A DNA stretch of 64,000 nucleotides from Herbidospora yilanensis (GTDB taxonomy: Bacteria; Actinomycetota; Actinomycetes; Streptosporangiales; Streptosporangiaceae), in contig NZ_BBXE01000023.1 in assembly GCF_001570565.1 (NCBI RefSeq), positions 62,001 to 126,000 of the forward strand. The letters run 5' to 3'. The position numbers and the translations under genes were made by a program. Position 1 is the stretch's first letter. Every line of letters begins with the position of its first letter. The notes under the pieces are model-generated. The model saw nothing but the letters and a program-made list of their open reading frames with translations. It was not told the DNA's origin and searched no databases. This document shows, piece by piece, positions 28,951-37,175 of this stretch.

Positions 28951-31548
28951 GTGAGAGCTATACGCAGGTTCACCGTCCGTACCGTCCTTCCGGCCGAGCT
29001 CGCGCCGCTTGGCGAGCTGGTCCAGAATCTCCGCTGGTCATGGCACCCGGAGACGATGGACCTGTTCGCCGAGGTCGACCCCGAGGTCTGGGAGCGGGTC
29101 GAGCACGACCCCGTGGCCCTCCTCGGCGCCGTCTCGGCCGAGAGGCTCCGCGCCCTGGCGCAGGACCGGCGCTTCCTGCGCCGCCTGGCCGACGCCGCCG
29201 ACGACCTCCGCGAGTACATGACGGCGCCGCGCTGGTACCAGACGCTGGAGGACGCGCCCGCCGCCGTCGGCTACTTCTCTCCCGAATACGGCATCGCCGC
29301 CGCCCTTCCCCAGTATTCGGGCGGCCTCGGCATCCTGGCCGGCGACCACCTGAAGGCCGCCTCCGACCTCGGCGTGCCGATCCTGGGCGTCGGCCTGCTC
29401 TACCGGCACGGCTACTTCACCCAGTCGTTGTCGCCGGAGGGCTGGCAGCAGGAGCACTATCCCTCGCTCGACCCGGGCGGCCTTCCACTGACCCTCCTCA
29501 AGGAGGACGACGGCGGCCCGGCCCGCATCCGCATCAGCCTCCCGGGCGGCACCGGCCTGCACGCCCAGATCTGGGTCGCCCAGGTCGGCCGCATCCCGCT
29601 GCTGCTGCTCGACTCCGACGTGGCCGACAACGACACCACCGCCCGCGACGTCACCGACCGCCTCTACGGCGGCGGCGGCGACCACCGCCTGCTCCAGGAG
29701 CTCCTCCTGGGCATCGGCGGTGTGCGCGCCATCCGGGCCTACTGCCGCATCACCGGCCACGCCGAGCCCCAGGTCTTCCACACCAACGAGGGCCACGCCG
29801 GGTTCCTCGGCCTGGAGCGCATCCGCGAGCTCACCGAGGCCCGCCTGTCGTTCGACGAGGCACTGGAGGCGGTCCGCGCCGGCACCGTCTTCACCACCCA
29901 CACCCCGGTCCCGGCCGGCATCGACCGCTTCCCGGCCGACATGATCGCCCGCCAGTTCGGCGGCGACAACGCCTGGCCGACCGTGCCGGTCGACCGCATC
30001 CTCGCCCTCGGCGCCGAGCCCGACTCCGGCGACGGCGAGAAGGCCGTCTTCAACATGGCCGTCATGGGCATGCGCCTGGCCCAGCGGGTCAACGGCGTGT
30101 CGGTCCTGCACGGCGAGGTCAGCCGGGGCATGTTCCAGGGCCTGTGGCCGGGCTTCGACCTGTCGGAGATCCCGATCGGCTCGATCACCAACGGCGTGCA
30201 CGCCCCCACCTGGGTCGGGCGCGAGGTCATGGAACTGGCCGGCAAGGAGCTGCCGACGATCGTCGAGCGCGCCCAGGGCTGGGAGGGCGTGCAGAAGCTC
30301 TCCGACGCCGACCTGTGGACCATCCGCGGGCAACTGCGCGCCAACCTGGTCAACGACGCCCGCAAGCGCCTGCGCCGGTCGTGGCGGCAGCGCGGCGCCT
30401 CCGACGCCGAGCTCACCTGGACCGACGAGGCCCTGTCGCCCGACGTGCTGACCATCGGCTTCGCCCGCCGGGTGCCCTCCTACAAGCGGCTCACGCTGAT
30501 GCTGCGCGACCCCGAGCGGCTGCGCGCGCTGCTGCTCGACCCGGTCAAGCCGGTCCAGATCGTGATCGCCGGCAAGGCCCACCCGGCCGACGAGGGCGGC
30601 AAGAAGCTCATCCAGCAGATCATCAAGTTCGCCGACATGGAGGACGTGCGCCACCGCATCGTCTTCCTGCCCGACTACGACATGACCGTCGGCCAGTTGC
30701 TCGTCCAGGGCTGCGACGTGTGGATGAACAACCCGCTGCGCCCACTGGAGGCGTGCGGCACCTCCGGCATGAAGGCCGCGCTCAACGGCGGCCTGAACCT
30801 GTCGATCCGCGACGGCTGGTGGGACGAGTGGTTCGACGGCAACAACGGCTGGGCCATCCCGACCGCCGACGGCGTCGACGACCCCGACCGGCGTGACGAA
30901 CTGGAGGCCTCGGCCCTCTACGACCTGATCGAGCGCGAGGTCGCCGACCGGTTCTACGACCGGGCCGCCGACGGCCTGCCGCGCCGCTGGCTGGAGATGG
31001 TCAAGCACACCCTCAGCTCGCTCGGGCCGAAGGTGCTGGCCGGCCGGATGCTGCGCGACTACGTCGTCGAGCTCTACAGCCCGGCGGCCGGCGCCGCCAA
31101 GGCGCTGTCGGGCGACGGCTACGCCCAGGCCAGGGCGTTCGCGGCCTGGAAGCTGCGGGTCTCGCAGGCCTGGCCCGCCGTCCGGGTCGAGCACGTCGAG
31201 ACGGCCGGCATCGGCGACACCCCGGAACTGGGGGCCGCCATGGAGGTCAACGCCACGATCGCGCTGGGCGAGCTGCCGCCCGACGACGTCGAGGTGCAGG
31301 CCGCCTACGGCCGGGTCGGCCAGCACGACGAGCTGATCGAGCCCAACCACGTGAAGCTGACCGTCGGCTCGCTCGACGACGACGGCCACGCCACCTACAC
31401 CGGCGTGATCCCGCTCGACCGGACCGGCGCGTTCGGCTATTCGGTCAGGGTGGTGCCCTTCCACCCGCTGATGGCCTCGCCCGCCGAACTGGGCCTGATC
31501 GCGGTGCCCGAGGAGCCGGCCGGCATGACCAACGGCACGCTTCGTTAA
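28951..31548 (+). CDS. glgP: Alpha-glucan (maltodextrin/glycogen) phosphorylase
   Basis: 865 residues from GTG 28951, the start that gives the usual family opening RAIRRFTVRTVLP. Motifs: FSPEYGIAAALPQYSGGLGI, HTNEGHAGFL, ARRVPSYKRLTL and the PLP/phosphate region ACGTSGMKAALNGGLNLSI. It phosphorolyses alpha-1,4-glucan ends to glucose 1-phosphate with PLP as cofactor. It is transcribed away from the glgE operon, so synthesis and breakdown of the same glucan are encoded side by side. An extra C-terminal domain (after about 720) is typical of the actinobacterial form. Confidence 0.93.
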   Translation: MRAIRRFTVRTVLPAELAPLGELVQNLRWSWHPETMDLFAEVDPEVWERVEHDPVALLGAVSAERLRALAQDRRFLRRLADAADDLREYMTAPRWYQTLEDAPAAVGYFSPEYGIAAALPQYSGGLGILAGDHLKAASDLGVPILGVGLLYRHGYFTQSLSPEGWQQEHYPSLDPGGLPLTLLKEDDGGPARIRISLPGGTGLHAQIWVAQVGRIPLLLLDSDVADNDTTARDVTDRLYGGGGDHRLLQELLLGIGGVRAIRAYCRITGHAEPQVFHTNEGHAGFLGLERIRELTEARLSFDEALEAVRAGTVFTTHTPVPAGIDRFPADMIARQFGGDNAWPTVPVDRILALGAEPDSGDGEKAVFNMAVMGMRLAQRVNGVSVLHGEVSRGMFQGLWPGFDLSEIPIGSITNGVHAPTWVGREVMELAGKELPTIVERAQGWEGVQKLSDADLWTIRGQLRANLVNDARKRLRRSWRQRGASDAELTWTDEALSPDVLTIGFARRVPSYKRLTLMLRDPERLRALLLDPVKPVQIVIAGKAHPADEGGKKLIQQIIKFADMEDVRHRIVFLPDYDMTVGQLLVQGCDVWMNNPLRPLEACGTSGMKAALNGGLNLSIRDGWWDEWFDGNNGWAIPTADGVDDPDRRDELEASALYDLIEREVADRFYDRAADGLPRRWLEMVKHTLSSLGPKVLAGRMLRDYVVELYSPAAGAAKALSGDGYAQARAFAAWKLRVSQAWPAVRVEHVETAGIGDTPELGAAMEVNATIALGELPPDDVEVQAAYGRVGQHDELIEPNHVKLTVGSLDDDGHATYTGVIPLDRTGAFGYSVRVVPFHPLMASPAELGLIAVPEEPAGMTNGTLR

Positions 31549-31560
31549 GGATCCACCTCC

Positions 31561-31595
31561 GGGACGGGTTCCCCCTGGCGGGGGGCACCCGTCCC
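31561..31595 (+). terminator. Strong hairpin after glgP
   Basis: GGGACGGGT pairs with ACCCGTCCC, and inside it CCCCC with GGGGG, around TGGC. It starts 12 bases past the glgP stop. Confidence 0.75.
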
Positions 31596-31657
31596 GTGCG
31601 GTTATTGTGACCATTGGGTGCGGAACGTTCCTCGCATCCCGGCTAGGGTTTCGGGTC

Positions 31658-31858
31658 ATGCGGCCCGTCCTCCGCCTCGTTCTCCGTGTGCTCGCCCCGC
31701 CCCGGCTGCGCCGGGCCGTCCGCGTCCGGGTCGACGCCCGGTACGTCACCCGGGCCGACCACGCGCAGGACATGAAGGAGGCGTTGTGGGAGATCCAGAT
31801 GCTCCGCCGGGAGGTCGTGGCGCTGCGCCGTGAGGTCGATCGATTGCGGAGCTACTGA
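31658..31858 (+). CDS. Small coiled-coil protein
   Basis: 66 residues. A hydrophobic/arginine-rich first half (RPVLRLVLRVLAPP) is followed by a C-terminal helix with heptad leucines (MKEALWEIQMLRREVVALRR), probably a coiled coil. ATG 31658 follows a TAGGGT -10 box by eight bases with no Shine-Dalgarno, so the mRNA may be leaderless. The stop overlaps the D-aminopeptidase start (TGATG). Unknown function; the coupling suggests it belongs to this operon. Confidence 0.6.
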   Translation: MRPVLRLVLRVLAPPRLRRAVRVRVDARYVTRADHAQDMKEALWEIQMLRREVVALRREVDRLRSY

Positions 31859-32700
31859 TGCGGGTTTACCTGTCCGTCGACATGGAGGGCGTCACCGGGC
31901 TCACCGACCCCGAGGAGATGCACCACGGCGGCCGGGGCTACGAGCGCGGTTGTGAGTTCATGACCGGCGACGCCAACGCCGTCGTCCGGGGCGCGTTCGC
32001 GGCCGGGGCGACGCAGGTGCTGGTCAACGACGCCCACGGCTCGACCAGGAACCTGCGCGTCGACCAGCTCGACCCGCGTGCCACCCTCATCCGGGGTCCC
32101 GGCAAGCCCCACCGCATGGGCCAGGGCCTCACCGAGGGCTTCGACGCCGCGATCTTCGCGGGCTACCACGCGCGGGCCGGGGTCTCCCACGGCGTGCTCA
32201 ACCACACGTGGATGGGCAAGGAGATCCAGAACGTCTGGCTCAACGGCGAGATCTGCGGCGAGACCCGGCTGGTGGCCGCGTACGCCGGGTTCGTCGGGGT
32301 GCCGGTCGTGCTGGTCACCGGCGACGTGGCGGTCTGCGAGGAGGCGCGCGAGGTGCTCGGCGACGTCGAGACGGTCGCCGTCAAGCAGGGCATCGACATG
32401 TTCGCCGCCGAACTGCTGCCGATCGAGGTGGCCCAGCGGAAGATCGAGGAGTCGGCCTTCACCGCCCTGAACCGGCTGACCGACTTCCAGCCTTATGCGA
32501 TCGAGCCGCCGTACACGCTCGAAGTGGAGTGGAACAGCACCGCCATCGCCTCGGCCTGCGCGATCATCCCGGGAACCCGGCGCAAATCGGCAAGGAACAC
32601 CGAGTTCACAACGCCCGACTACCGGGAGATCATGGCACTCTTCGGGCTGTACGCCATGATCGCCGGCCAGGTCGCGTGCGGAAGCGGTGTATATGGGTGA
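31858..32700 (+). CDS. M55-family D-aminopeptidase (DppA-like)
   Basis: 280 residues. Zinc-binding and structural motifs of DppA: YLSVDMEGVTG at the start, VNDAHGSTRN, and IFAGYHARAGVSHGVLNHTW. DppA removes N-terminal D-amino acids, for example D-Ala-D-Ala, and forms a ring-shaped decamer. There is no signal peptide, so it acts in the cytoplasm. It is the second gene of an overlapping four-gene operon; its TGA overlaps the GTG of the oxidase gene. Confidence 0.85.
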   Translation: MRVYLSVDMEGVTGLTDPEEMHHGGRGYERGCEFMTGDANAVVRGAFAAGATQVLVNDAHGSTRNLRVDQLDPRATLIRGPGKPHRMGQGLTEGFDAAIFAGYHARAGVSHGVLNHTWMGKEIQNVWLNGEICGETRLVAAYAGFVGVPVVLVTGDVAVCEEAREVLGDVETVAVKQGIDMFAAELLPIEVAQRKIEESAFTALNRLTDFQPYAIEPPYTLEVEWNSTAIASACAIIPGTRRKSARNTEFTTPDYREIMALFGLYAMIAGQVACGSGVYG

Positions 32701-34193
32701 CAGGTGAATTAAGCCGCAGGGCGCTGCTCCACGGGCTCGGCGTCGCCGGGGGAGCCGGCGCCATGCTGGCCGCGATGGGCGCGCTCGGCCTCGTCCCGTC
32801 GAGCCAGGCGAACACCTTCACCGCGCCCCAGCCGGGCGACTTCACCCTGACCGGGCGCTCGCCCAAGCGCGTCGTCATCCTGGGCGCCGGCATCGCCGGC
32901 CTGGCCACCGCCTACGAACTGCTCAAGGGCGGGTACGACGTCACGATCCTGGAGGCCGCCAAGAAGGTCGGCGGCCGGAACCTGACGATCCGGGGCGGCG
33001 ACGAGATCACCGAGATCGGCGGCGTCACCCAGCGGGCCGCCTTCCGCGACGGCGGCTATTTCAACGCCGGACCGGCCCGCATCGCCCAGTGGATGATCAC
33101 CATGGACTACTGCCGCGAGCTCGGCGTGCCCCTGGAGATCTTCGTCAACTCCAACGCCGACGCCTACGTCCACACCTCGGGGAGGTCCATCCGGCTGCGC
33201 ACCGCCCGCGCCGACACCCAGGGCCACCTGTCCGAGCTGCTGGCCAAGGCCGCGAACCAGGGCGCCCTCGACGCCGACCTCACCGCCGCCGACAAGACCG
33301 ACCTGCTCGACCTGTTACGCGAGTTCGGCCAGCTCGGCGAGCGGCTCACCTACGAGGGCGGCGAGCGCCGCGCCGACACCGGCCCGATCCCGTCGGTCGG
33401 CGAGGTGCTGGGCTACCGGATCCCCCACGCCCTCACCTGGGACCTCGCCCACGACCAGGCCATGCCGATGTTCCAGCCGGTCGGCGGCATGGACCGCATC
33501 GTCGACGCCCTGGTCGCCAACGTCGGCCGCCACCGCATCAGGACCGGCGCGCCGGTCACGAGGATCACCGACACCGGCCGCGAGGTCGTCGTCGAGCACC
33601 GGAACGGCTCCGTCCGGGCCGACTACTGCGTCGCCACTCTGCCTCCGCACATCCTGGCCCGCGTGCCGAGTTCGCTCCCGCAGGAGGTCGTCTTCCAGTT
33701 GGGCGGGGGCTTCCTCCTGGCCGGCGGCAAGCTCGGCCTGGAGTACGGCCGCCGCTGGTGGGAGCTCGACGAGAACATCTACGGCGGCACCAGCGAGACC
33801 GACCTCGACATCGGCCGCATCTGGTATCCCTCACACGGCTTCCACGAACGCCGGGGCCTGCTCGTCGGCTACTACAACGTGGCCGACCAGGCCGCCGCCT
33901 ACGACGTCCTGTCGCCGGCCGCCCGCCTGGAGCGCGCGCTGCGGGCCGGCGAACAGGTCCACGGGCCCCGCTACCGCGAGGACCTGCTGTCGGGCGTCTC
34001 GGTCTCCTGGGCGAACCGGCCGCACATCGAGGGCATGATTACCGCCGGCCTCCAGGACGTGCGGCAGGCCCACGGGCGCGTCTACCTGGCGGGCGACTGG
34101 CTGACCGGCCTCGTGGGCTGGCAGGCTGGGGCCTTCGAGTCCGCGCGCAAGGCAGTGCTCTCGATCCACGAGAGGGCGCTGAAGGAGAACTGA
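32697..34193 (+). CDS. FAD-dependent amine/amino-acid oxidase, probably Tat-exported
   Basis: 498 residues. The N-terminus has a twin-arginine signal (LSRRALLHGLGVAGGAGAML) followed by a hydrophobic segment and SSQA. Then comes the dinucleotide-binding motif VVILGAGIAGLATAYEL and VGGRNLTIRGG. The C-terminal FAD motif reads VYLAGDWLTGLVGWQAGA. Family members (L-amino acid oxidases, monoamine oxidases) deaminate amines with release of H2O2 and NH3; the substrate here is open. GTG 32697 overlaps the dppA stop. Export as a folded, FAD-loaded protein fits the Tat signal. Confidence 0.82.
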   Translation: MTGELSRRALLHGLGVAGGAGAMLAAMGALGLVPSSQANTFTAPQPGDFTLTGRSPKRVVILGAGIAGLATAYELLKGGYDVTILEAAKKVGGRNLTIRGGDEITEIGGVTQRAAFRDGGYFNAGPARIAQWMITMDYCRELGVPLEIFVNSNADAYVHTSGRSIRLRTARADTQGHLSELLAKAANQGALDADLTAADKTDLLDLLREFGQLGERLTYEGGERRADTGPIPSVGEVLGYRIPHALTWDLAHDQAMPMFQPVGGMDRIVDALVANVGRHRIRTGAPVTRITDTGREVVVEHRNGSVRADYCVATLPPHILARVPSSLPQEVVFQLGGGFLLAGGKLGLEYGRRWWELDENIYGGTSETDLDIGRIWYPSHGFHERRGLLVGYYNVADQAAAYDVLSPAARLERALRAGEQVHGPRYREDLLSGVSVSWANRPHIEGMITAGLQDVRQAHGRVYLAGDWLTGLVGWQAGAFESARKAVLSIHERALKEN

Positions 34194-34705
34194 TGCTGGA
34201 TTGGGCGCCCGCCGCCGACCACCTCGATCTGCTGGCCGAACCGGTGGCGAAGGCCGTACCAGACCTGAAGATCGACCTGCGGGCCACGGCCATCGACCCC
34301 GGCCTGGCCGACACCGCCGCCTTCTGCGAGAAGTACGGCGTCGCCCTCGAAGACTCGGCCAACTGCGTCGTCGTGGCGGCCAAGCGCGGCGGCGAGACCC
34401 GCTACGCGGCCGTCATGGTGCTCGCCACCCACCGCGCCGACATCAACGGGATCGTGCGGCGCCACCTCGACGCCCGCAAGATCTCGTTCGCGCCGATGGA
34501 CGACGCCGTCTCACTGACCGGGATGGAATACGGCGGAATCACGCCGATCGGGCTGCCCGAGGGCTGGCCGGTCCTCGTTGACGAAAACGTGACCCGCCGC
34601 GACTTCGTCGTCATCGGCAGCGGGCTTCGCCGGTCCAAGCTGGCGCTTTCCGGTAGTGATCTCGTCACCGCCACCGGGGGAGAGGTGCTGTTGCTCACTT
34701 TGTGA
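34193..34705 (+). CDS. YbaK/ProX-type aminoacyl-tRNA deacylase domain protein
   Basis: 170 residues. The YbaK fold is seen in ANCVVVAAKRGGETRYAAVM and TGMEYGGITPIGLP. Such domains hydrolyse mischarged tRNAs (for example Ala-tRNAPro or Cys-tRNAPro). The TGATG overlap with the oxidase gene places it last in the operon. The key Lys is probably in AAKRGG. It may guard translation against amino acids handled by the operon, but that is inference. Confidence 0.8.
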   Translation: MLDWAPAADHLDLLAEPVAKAVPDLKIDLRATAIDPGLADTAAFCEKYGVALEDSANCVVVAAKRGGETRYAAVMVLATHRADINGIVRRHLDARKISFAPMDDAVSLTGMEYGGITPIGLPEGWPVLVDENVTRRDFVVIGSGLRRSKLALSGSDLVTATGGEVLLLTL

Positions 34706-34811
34706 CCGTAGGGTGGGAAACCGTTGGACCAATCCTGCCGTTGTACAGGGCAGGAATGTGGCCTGATGGTTCACTCATGGGCGGTGTTTTAGTCGGTATG
34801 GTGCTTAAGGC

Positions 34812-37175
34812 ATGAATCAGGACGACCGACTTGGCCCCTACCGGCTGCTCCGGCGGCTCGGTGAAGGCGGCATGGGCGTGGTCCACCTGGCCCTCGATCC
34901 TCACGGCAGGCAGGTGGCCGTCAAGGTGCTGCGCCCGGAGGTCGCCGGCGACGACACCGCGCGCCGCCGGCTCTCCCGCGAGGTCGAGACGATGCGGCGG
35001 GTCCGCAACCCCTACATCGCCGAGGTCGTCGACGCCGACGTGACGGGCCAGCGGCCCTACATCGTCACGCGCTACGTCCCCGGCAAACCCCTCGACGACC
35101 TGATCAAACACGACGGGCCTATGTCGGTCGAAGGCCTGCTCAAGATCGCCTACGGCGTGGCCGACGCGCTGGCGGCCGTCCACGCGGCCGGGGTCATCCA
35201 CCGCGACCTGAAGCCGGGCAACGTGCTCATGCTCGACGGCGACCCGGTGCTGATCGACTTCGGCATCGCCCAGGCGGTCGACGCGACCCGGCTGACCCAG
35301 ACCGGCATGTTCATCGGCACCCCCGGTTACCTCGCCCCCGAGATCATCGAGGGTCACGAGGCCGGGCCCGAGGTCGACGTGCACGCCTGGGCCGGCACCC
35401 TGCTCTACGCCGCGACCGGCCTGCCGCCGTTCGGCAAGGGCACGCTGGAGATGATCTTCTTCAACATCACGTCGGGCAAGGCGAACGTCGACGCCGCCCC
35501 GCCGGTGATCCAGTCGGTGCTGCGCGCGGCGTTCCAGCGCGACCCCTCGCGCCGGCCCCGGGCGGTCGAGCTGCGCGAGCAGGTGGCCCGGCTGATGCCG
35601 CAGGCCCGCCGTCCCCGGGTGCCCGACGAGGTCACCACGGTCCCCAACATCGACGACCAGACCGGCCAGCCGATCGCCGCCTTCGGCGTCGAGGGCCCGC
35701 CGCCCACGCCGCGGCCCCCGTCGACCGACCAGGTCAACCAGCCGGTGGCGGGCAAGGCCAACCCCCTGATCACGCCGGTCGTGCGCCGCCAGCCGACGCA
35801 GGAGGAGTACGTCTCCCTCCTGAACGACACCCCTTACGCCGGCCACCAGCCGCCGCCCGAGCCGCTCCCGACGAGCGACGTCCGCCCGACCCAGGGCCAC
35901 CCGAACCGCCCGAACCCGGGCTACCCGGGACAGACGGGTCCCGGCACCGGTCCGCGCCCGGGACCGGCTCATCCGGGCACCGGCGCATCCGGCTATCCGG
36001 GGCAGACCGGGCAGAACGCCGCCCAGCAGCACGGGACCGGCCCTTCCGGCCTCACGGGCCGGCCGAACACCGGGCCGAACACCGGGCCGAACACCGGGTC
36101 GAACACCGGGTCGAACACCGGGCCCGCCGAGCCGACCGCGCCGCGGCCGGCCGTCAACCCGTCCGGCCCCGGGCACGTTCCCGGCCGGGGCGGCGGCGAC
36201 CCGTTCCCGACGGTCCGCGTCACCGGCGACGACCTGCGCCGGGCCGGGCTCTCCGGCGAGGGCGACATCCCCACGCGGATGCCGGGTCAGCAGAGCGGCT
36301 GGAACGACGGCGACATGCCGACCCGCCGGGCCGGTCAGGGCGGCTGGGAGCAGCCGCGCGACGGCGACCTGCCCACGCGCCGGGTCCGGCCCGAGGAACT
36401 GCGCCAGTCGCAGAACCCGCAGCAGGCGTTCTTCGAGCAGCCCGCGGAGCTCTACGAGCGCACCCCGCAGGTCCACCAGCCCAAGCCCGCGCCGTTCCTC
36501 GAGACGCTGCGTGTGCCGCCGCCCCCGCCGCTGCACAACCCGAGCGCCCGTCCGGGCGCCATGTTGCAGCGCTCCCGGGCCTACGGCGTGGCGAGCGTGC
36601 TCATGCAGGTCGCGCTGCTCGGCGGCGCGGCCATCGCGCCGACGCTGGCCGCGCTCCTCGTCATCCCGAGCGTCATCCTGTTCCGGGCCGCCGACATCGC
36701 CCAGCCGCAGCTCAACGGCCAGCGGCAGGTCAGCGCGGCGGCGGGCGACGTGTTCCGGGTGCTCAACGAGCCCGCCGCGCTGGCCAGGTCGGCCGGGGCG
36801 ACGCTCGGGCTCATCTTCTACGGCCTCATCCTCGGCATCCCCGTCACGCTGCTGCTGACGGTGCTCACGAACATGGACATCCCCGCCACTCTCGGCTGGG
36901 GCGTCGCGGTCGCCCTCTGGACGATCTGCGCCGGCCCGGCCGTCGAGGCCCCCACCCGCCAGGTACGCCGTACGCTGGCATCGCTGTTCCCCACCAGGGG
37001 TATGGCGATCGGGGTCGCGGCCATCGTGGGGGTGGTGGCGGTGGTCCTCGCGGGAGTCGCGCTGTTGTCGCTCAGTTCCGATATCCACACGGCAGGTTTG
37101 ATCTGGGGTTTCGACCTGCCGGAGCTGACACAACGGCTGGAACAACTGCGGAAATCAGGACTAGGGGGGTCATAG
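34812..37175 (+). CDS. Ser/Thr protein kinase 1 (PknB-like) with long linker and membrane segments
   Basis: 787 residues. The kinase domain is at 9-260: GEGGMGVVHLA glycine loop, VAVKVL lysine, VIHRDLKPGNVLML catalytic loop, IDFGIAQ, and activation segment TGMFIGTPGYLAPE. A very long Pro/Gly/Thr-rich linker (about 290-570) holds NTGP repeats and three GDxPTR motifs. It is followed by four or so transmembrane helices (about 595-770). No PASTA sensor is seen; the topology places little outside. It is the first of three kinase genes in a row, followed directly by the second. Tandem duplication with divergence of the tails is likely. Confidence 0.88.
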   Translation: MNQDDRLGPYRLLRRLGEGGMGVVHLALDPHGRQVAVKVLRPEVAGDDTARRRLSREVETMRRVRNPYIAEVVDADVTGQRPYIVTRYVPGKPLDDLIKHDGPMSVEGLLKIAYGVADALAAVHAAGVIHRDLKPGNVLMLDGDPVLIDFGIAQAVDATRLTQTGMFIGTPGYLAPEIIEGHEAGPEVDVHAWAGTLLYAATGLPPFGKGTLEMIFFNITSGKANVDAAPPVIQSVLRAAFQRDPSRRPRAVELREQVARLMPQARRPRVPDEVTTVPNIDDQTGQPIAAFGVEGPPPTPRPPSTDQVNQPVAGKANPLITPVVRRQPTQEEYVSLLNDTPYAGHQPPPEPLPTSDVRPTQGHPNRPNPGYPGQTGPGTGPRPGPAHPGTGASGYPGQTGQNAAQQHGTGPSGLTGRPNTGPNTGPNTGSNTGSNTGPAEPTAPRPAVNPSGPGHVPGRGGGDPFPTVRVTGDDLRRAGLSGEGDIPTRMPGQQSGWNDGDMPTRRAGQGGWEQPRDGDLPTRRVRPEELRQSQNPQQAFFEQPAELYERTPQVHQPKPAPFLETLRVPPPPPLHNPSARPGAMLQRSRAYGVASVLMQVALLGGAAIAPTLAALLVIPSVILFRAADIAQPQLNGQRQVSAAAGDVFRVLNEPAALARSAGATLGLIFYGLILGIPVTLLLTVLTNMDIPATLGWGVAVALWTICAGPAVEAPTRQVRRTLASLFPTRGMAIGVAAIVGVVAVVLAGVALLSLSSDIHTAGLIWGFDLPELTQRLEQLRKSGLGGS
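36061..36123 (+). repeat. 12-bp coding repeats (Asn-Thr-Gly-Pro/Ser)
   Basis: About five copies of a 12-base unit related to ACCGGGCCGAAC encode NTGP/NTGS repeats in the linker of kinase 1. Confidence 0.85.
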
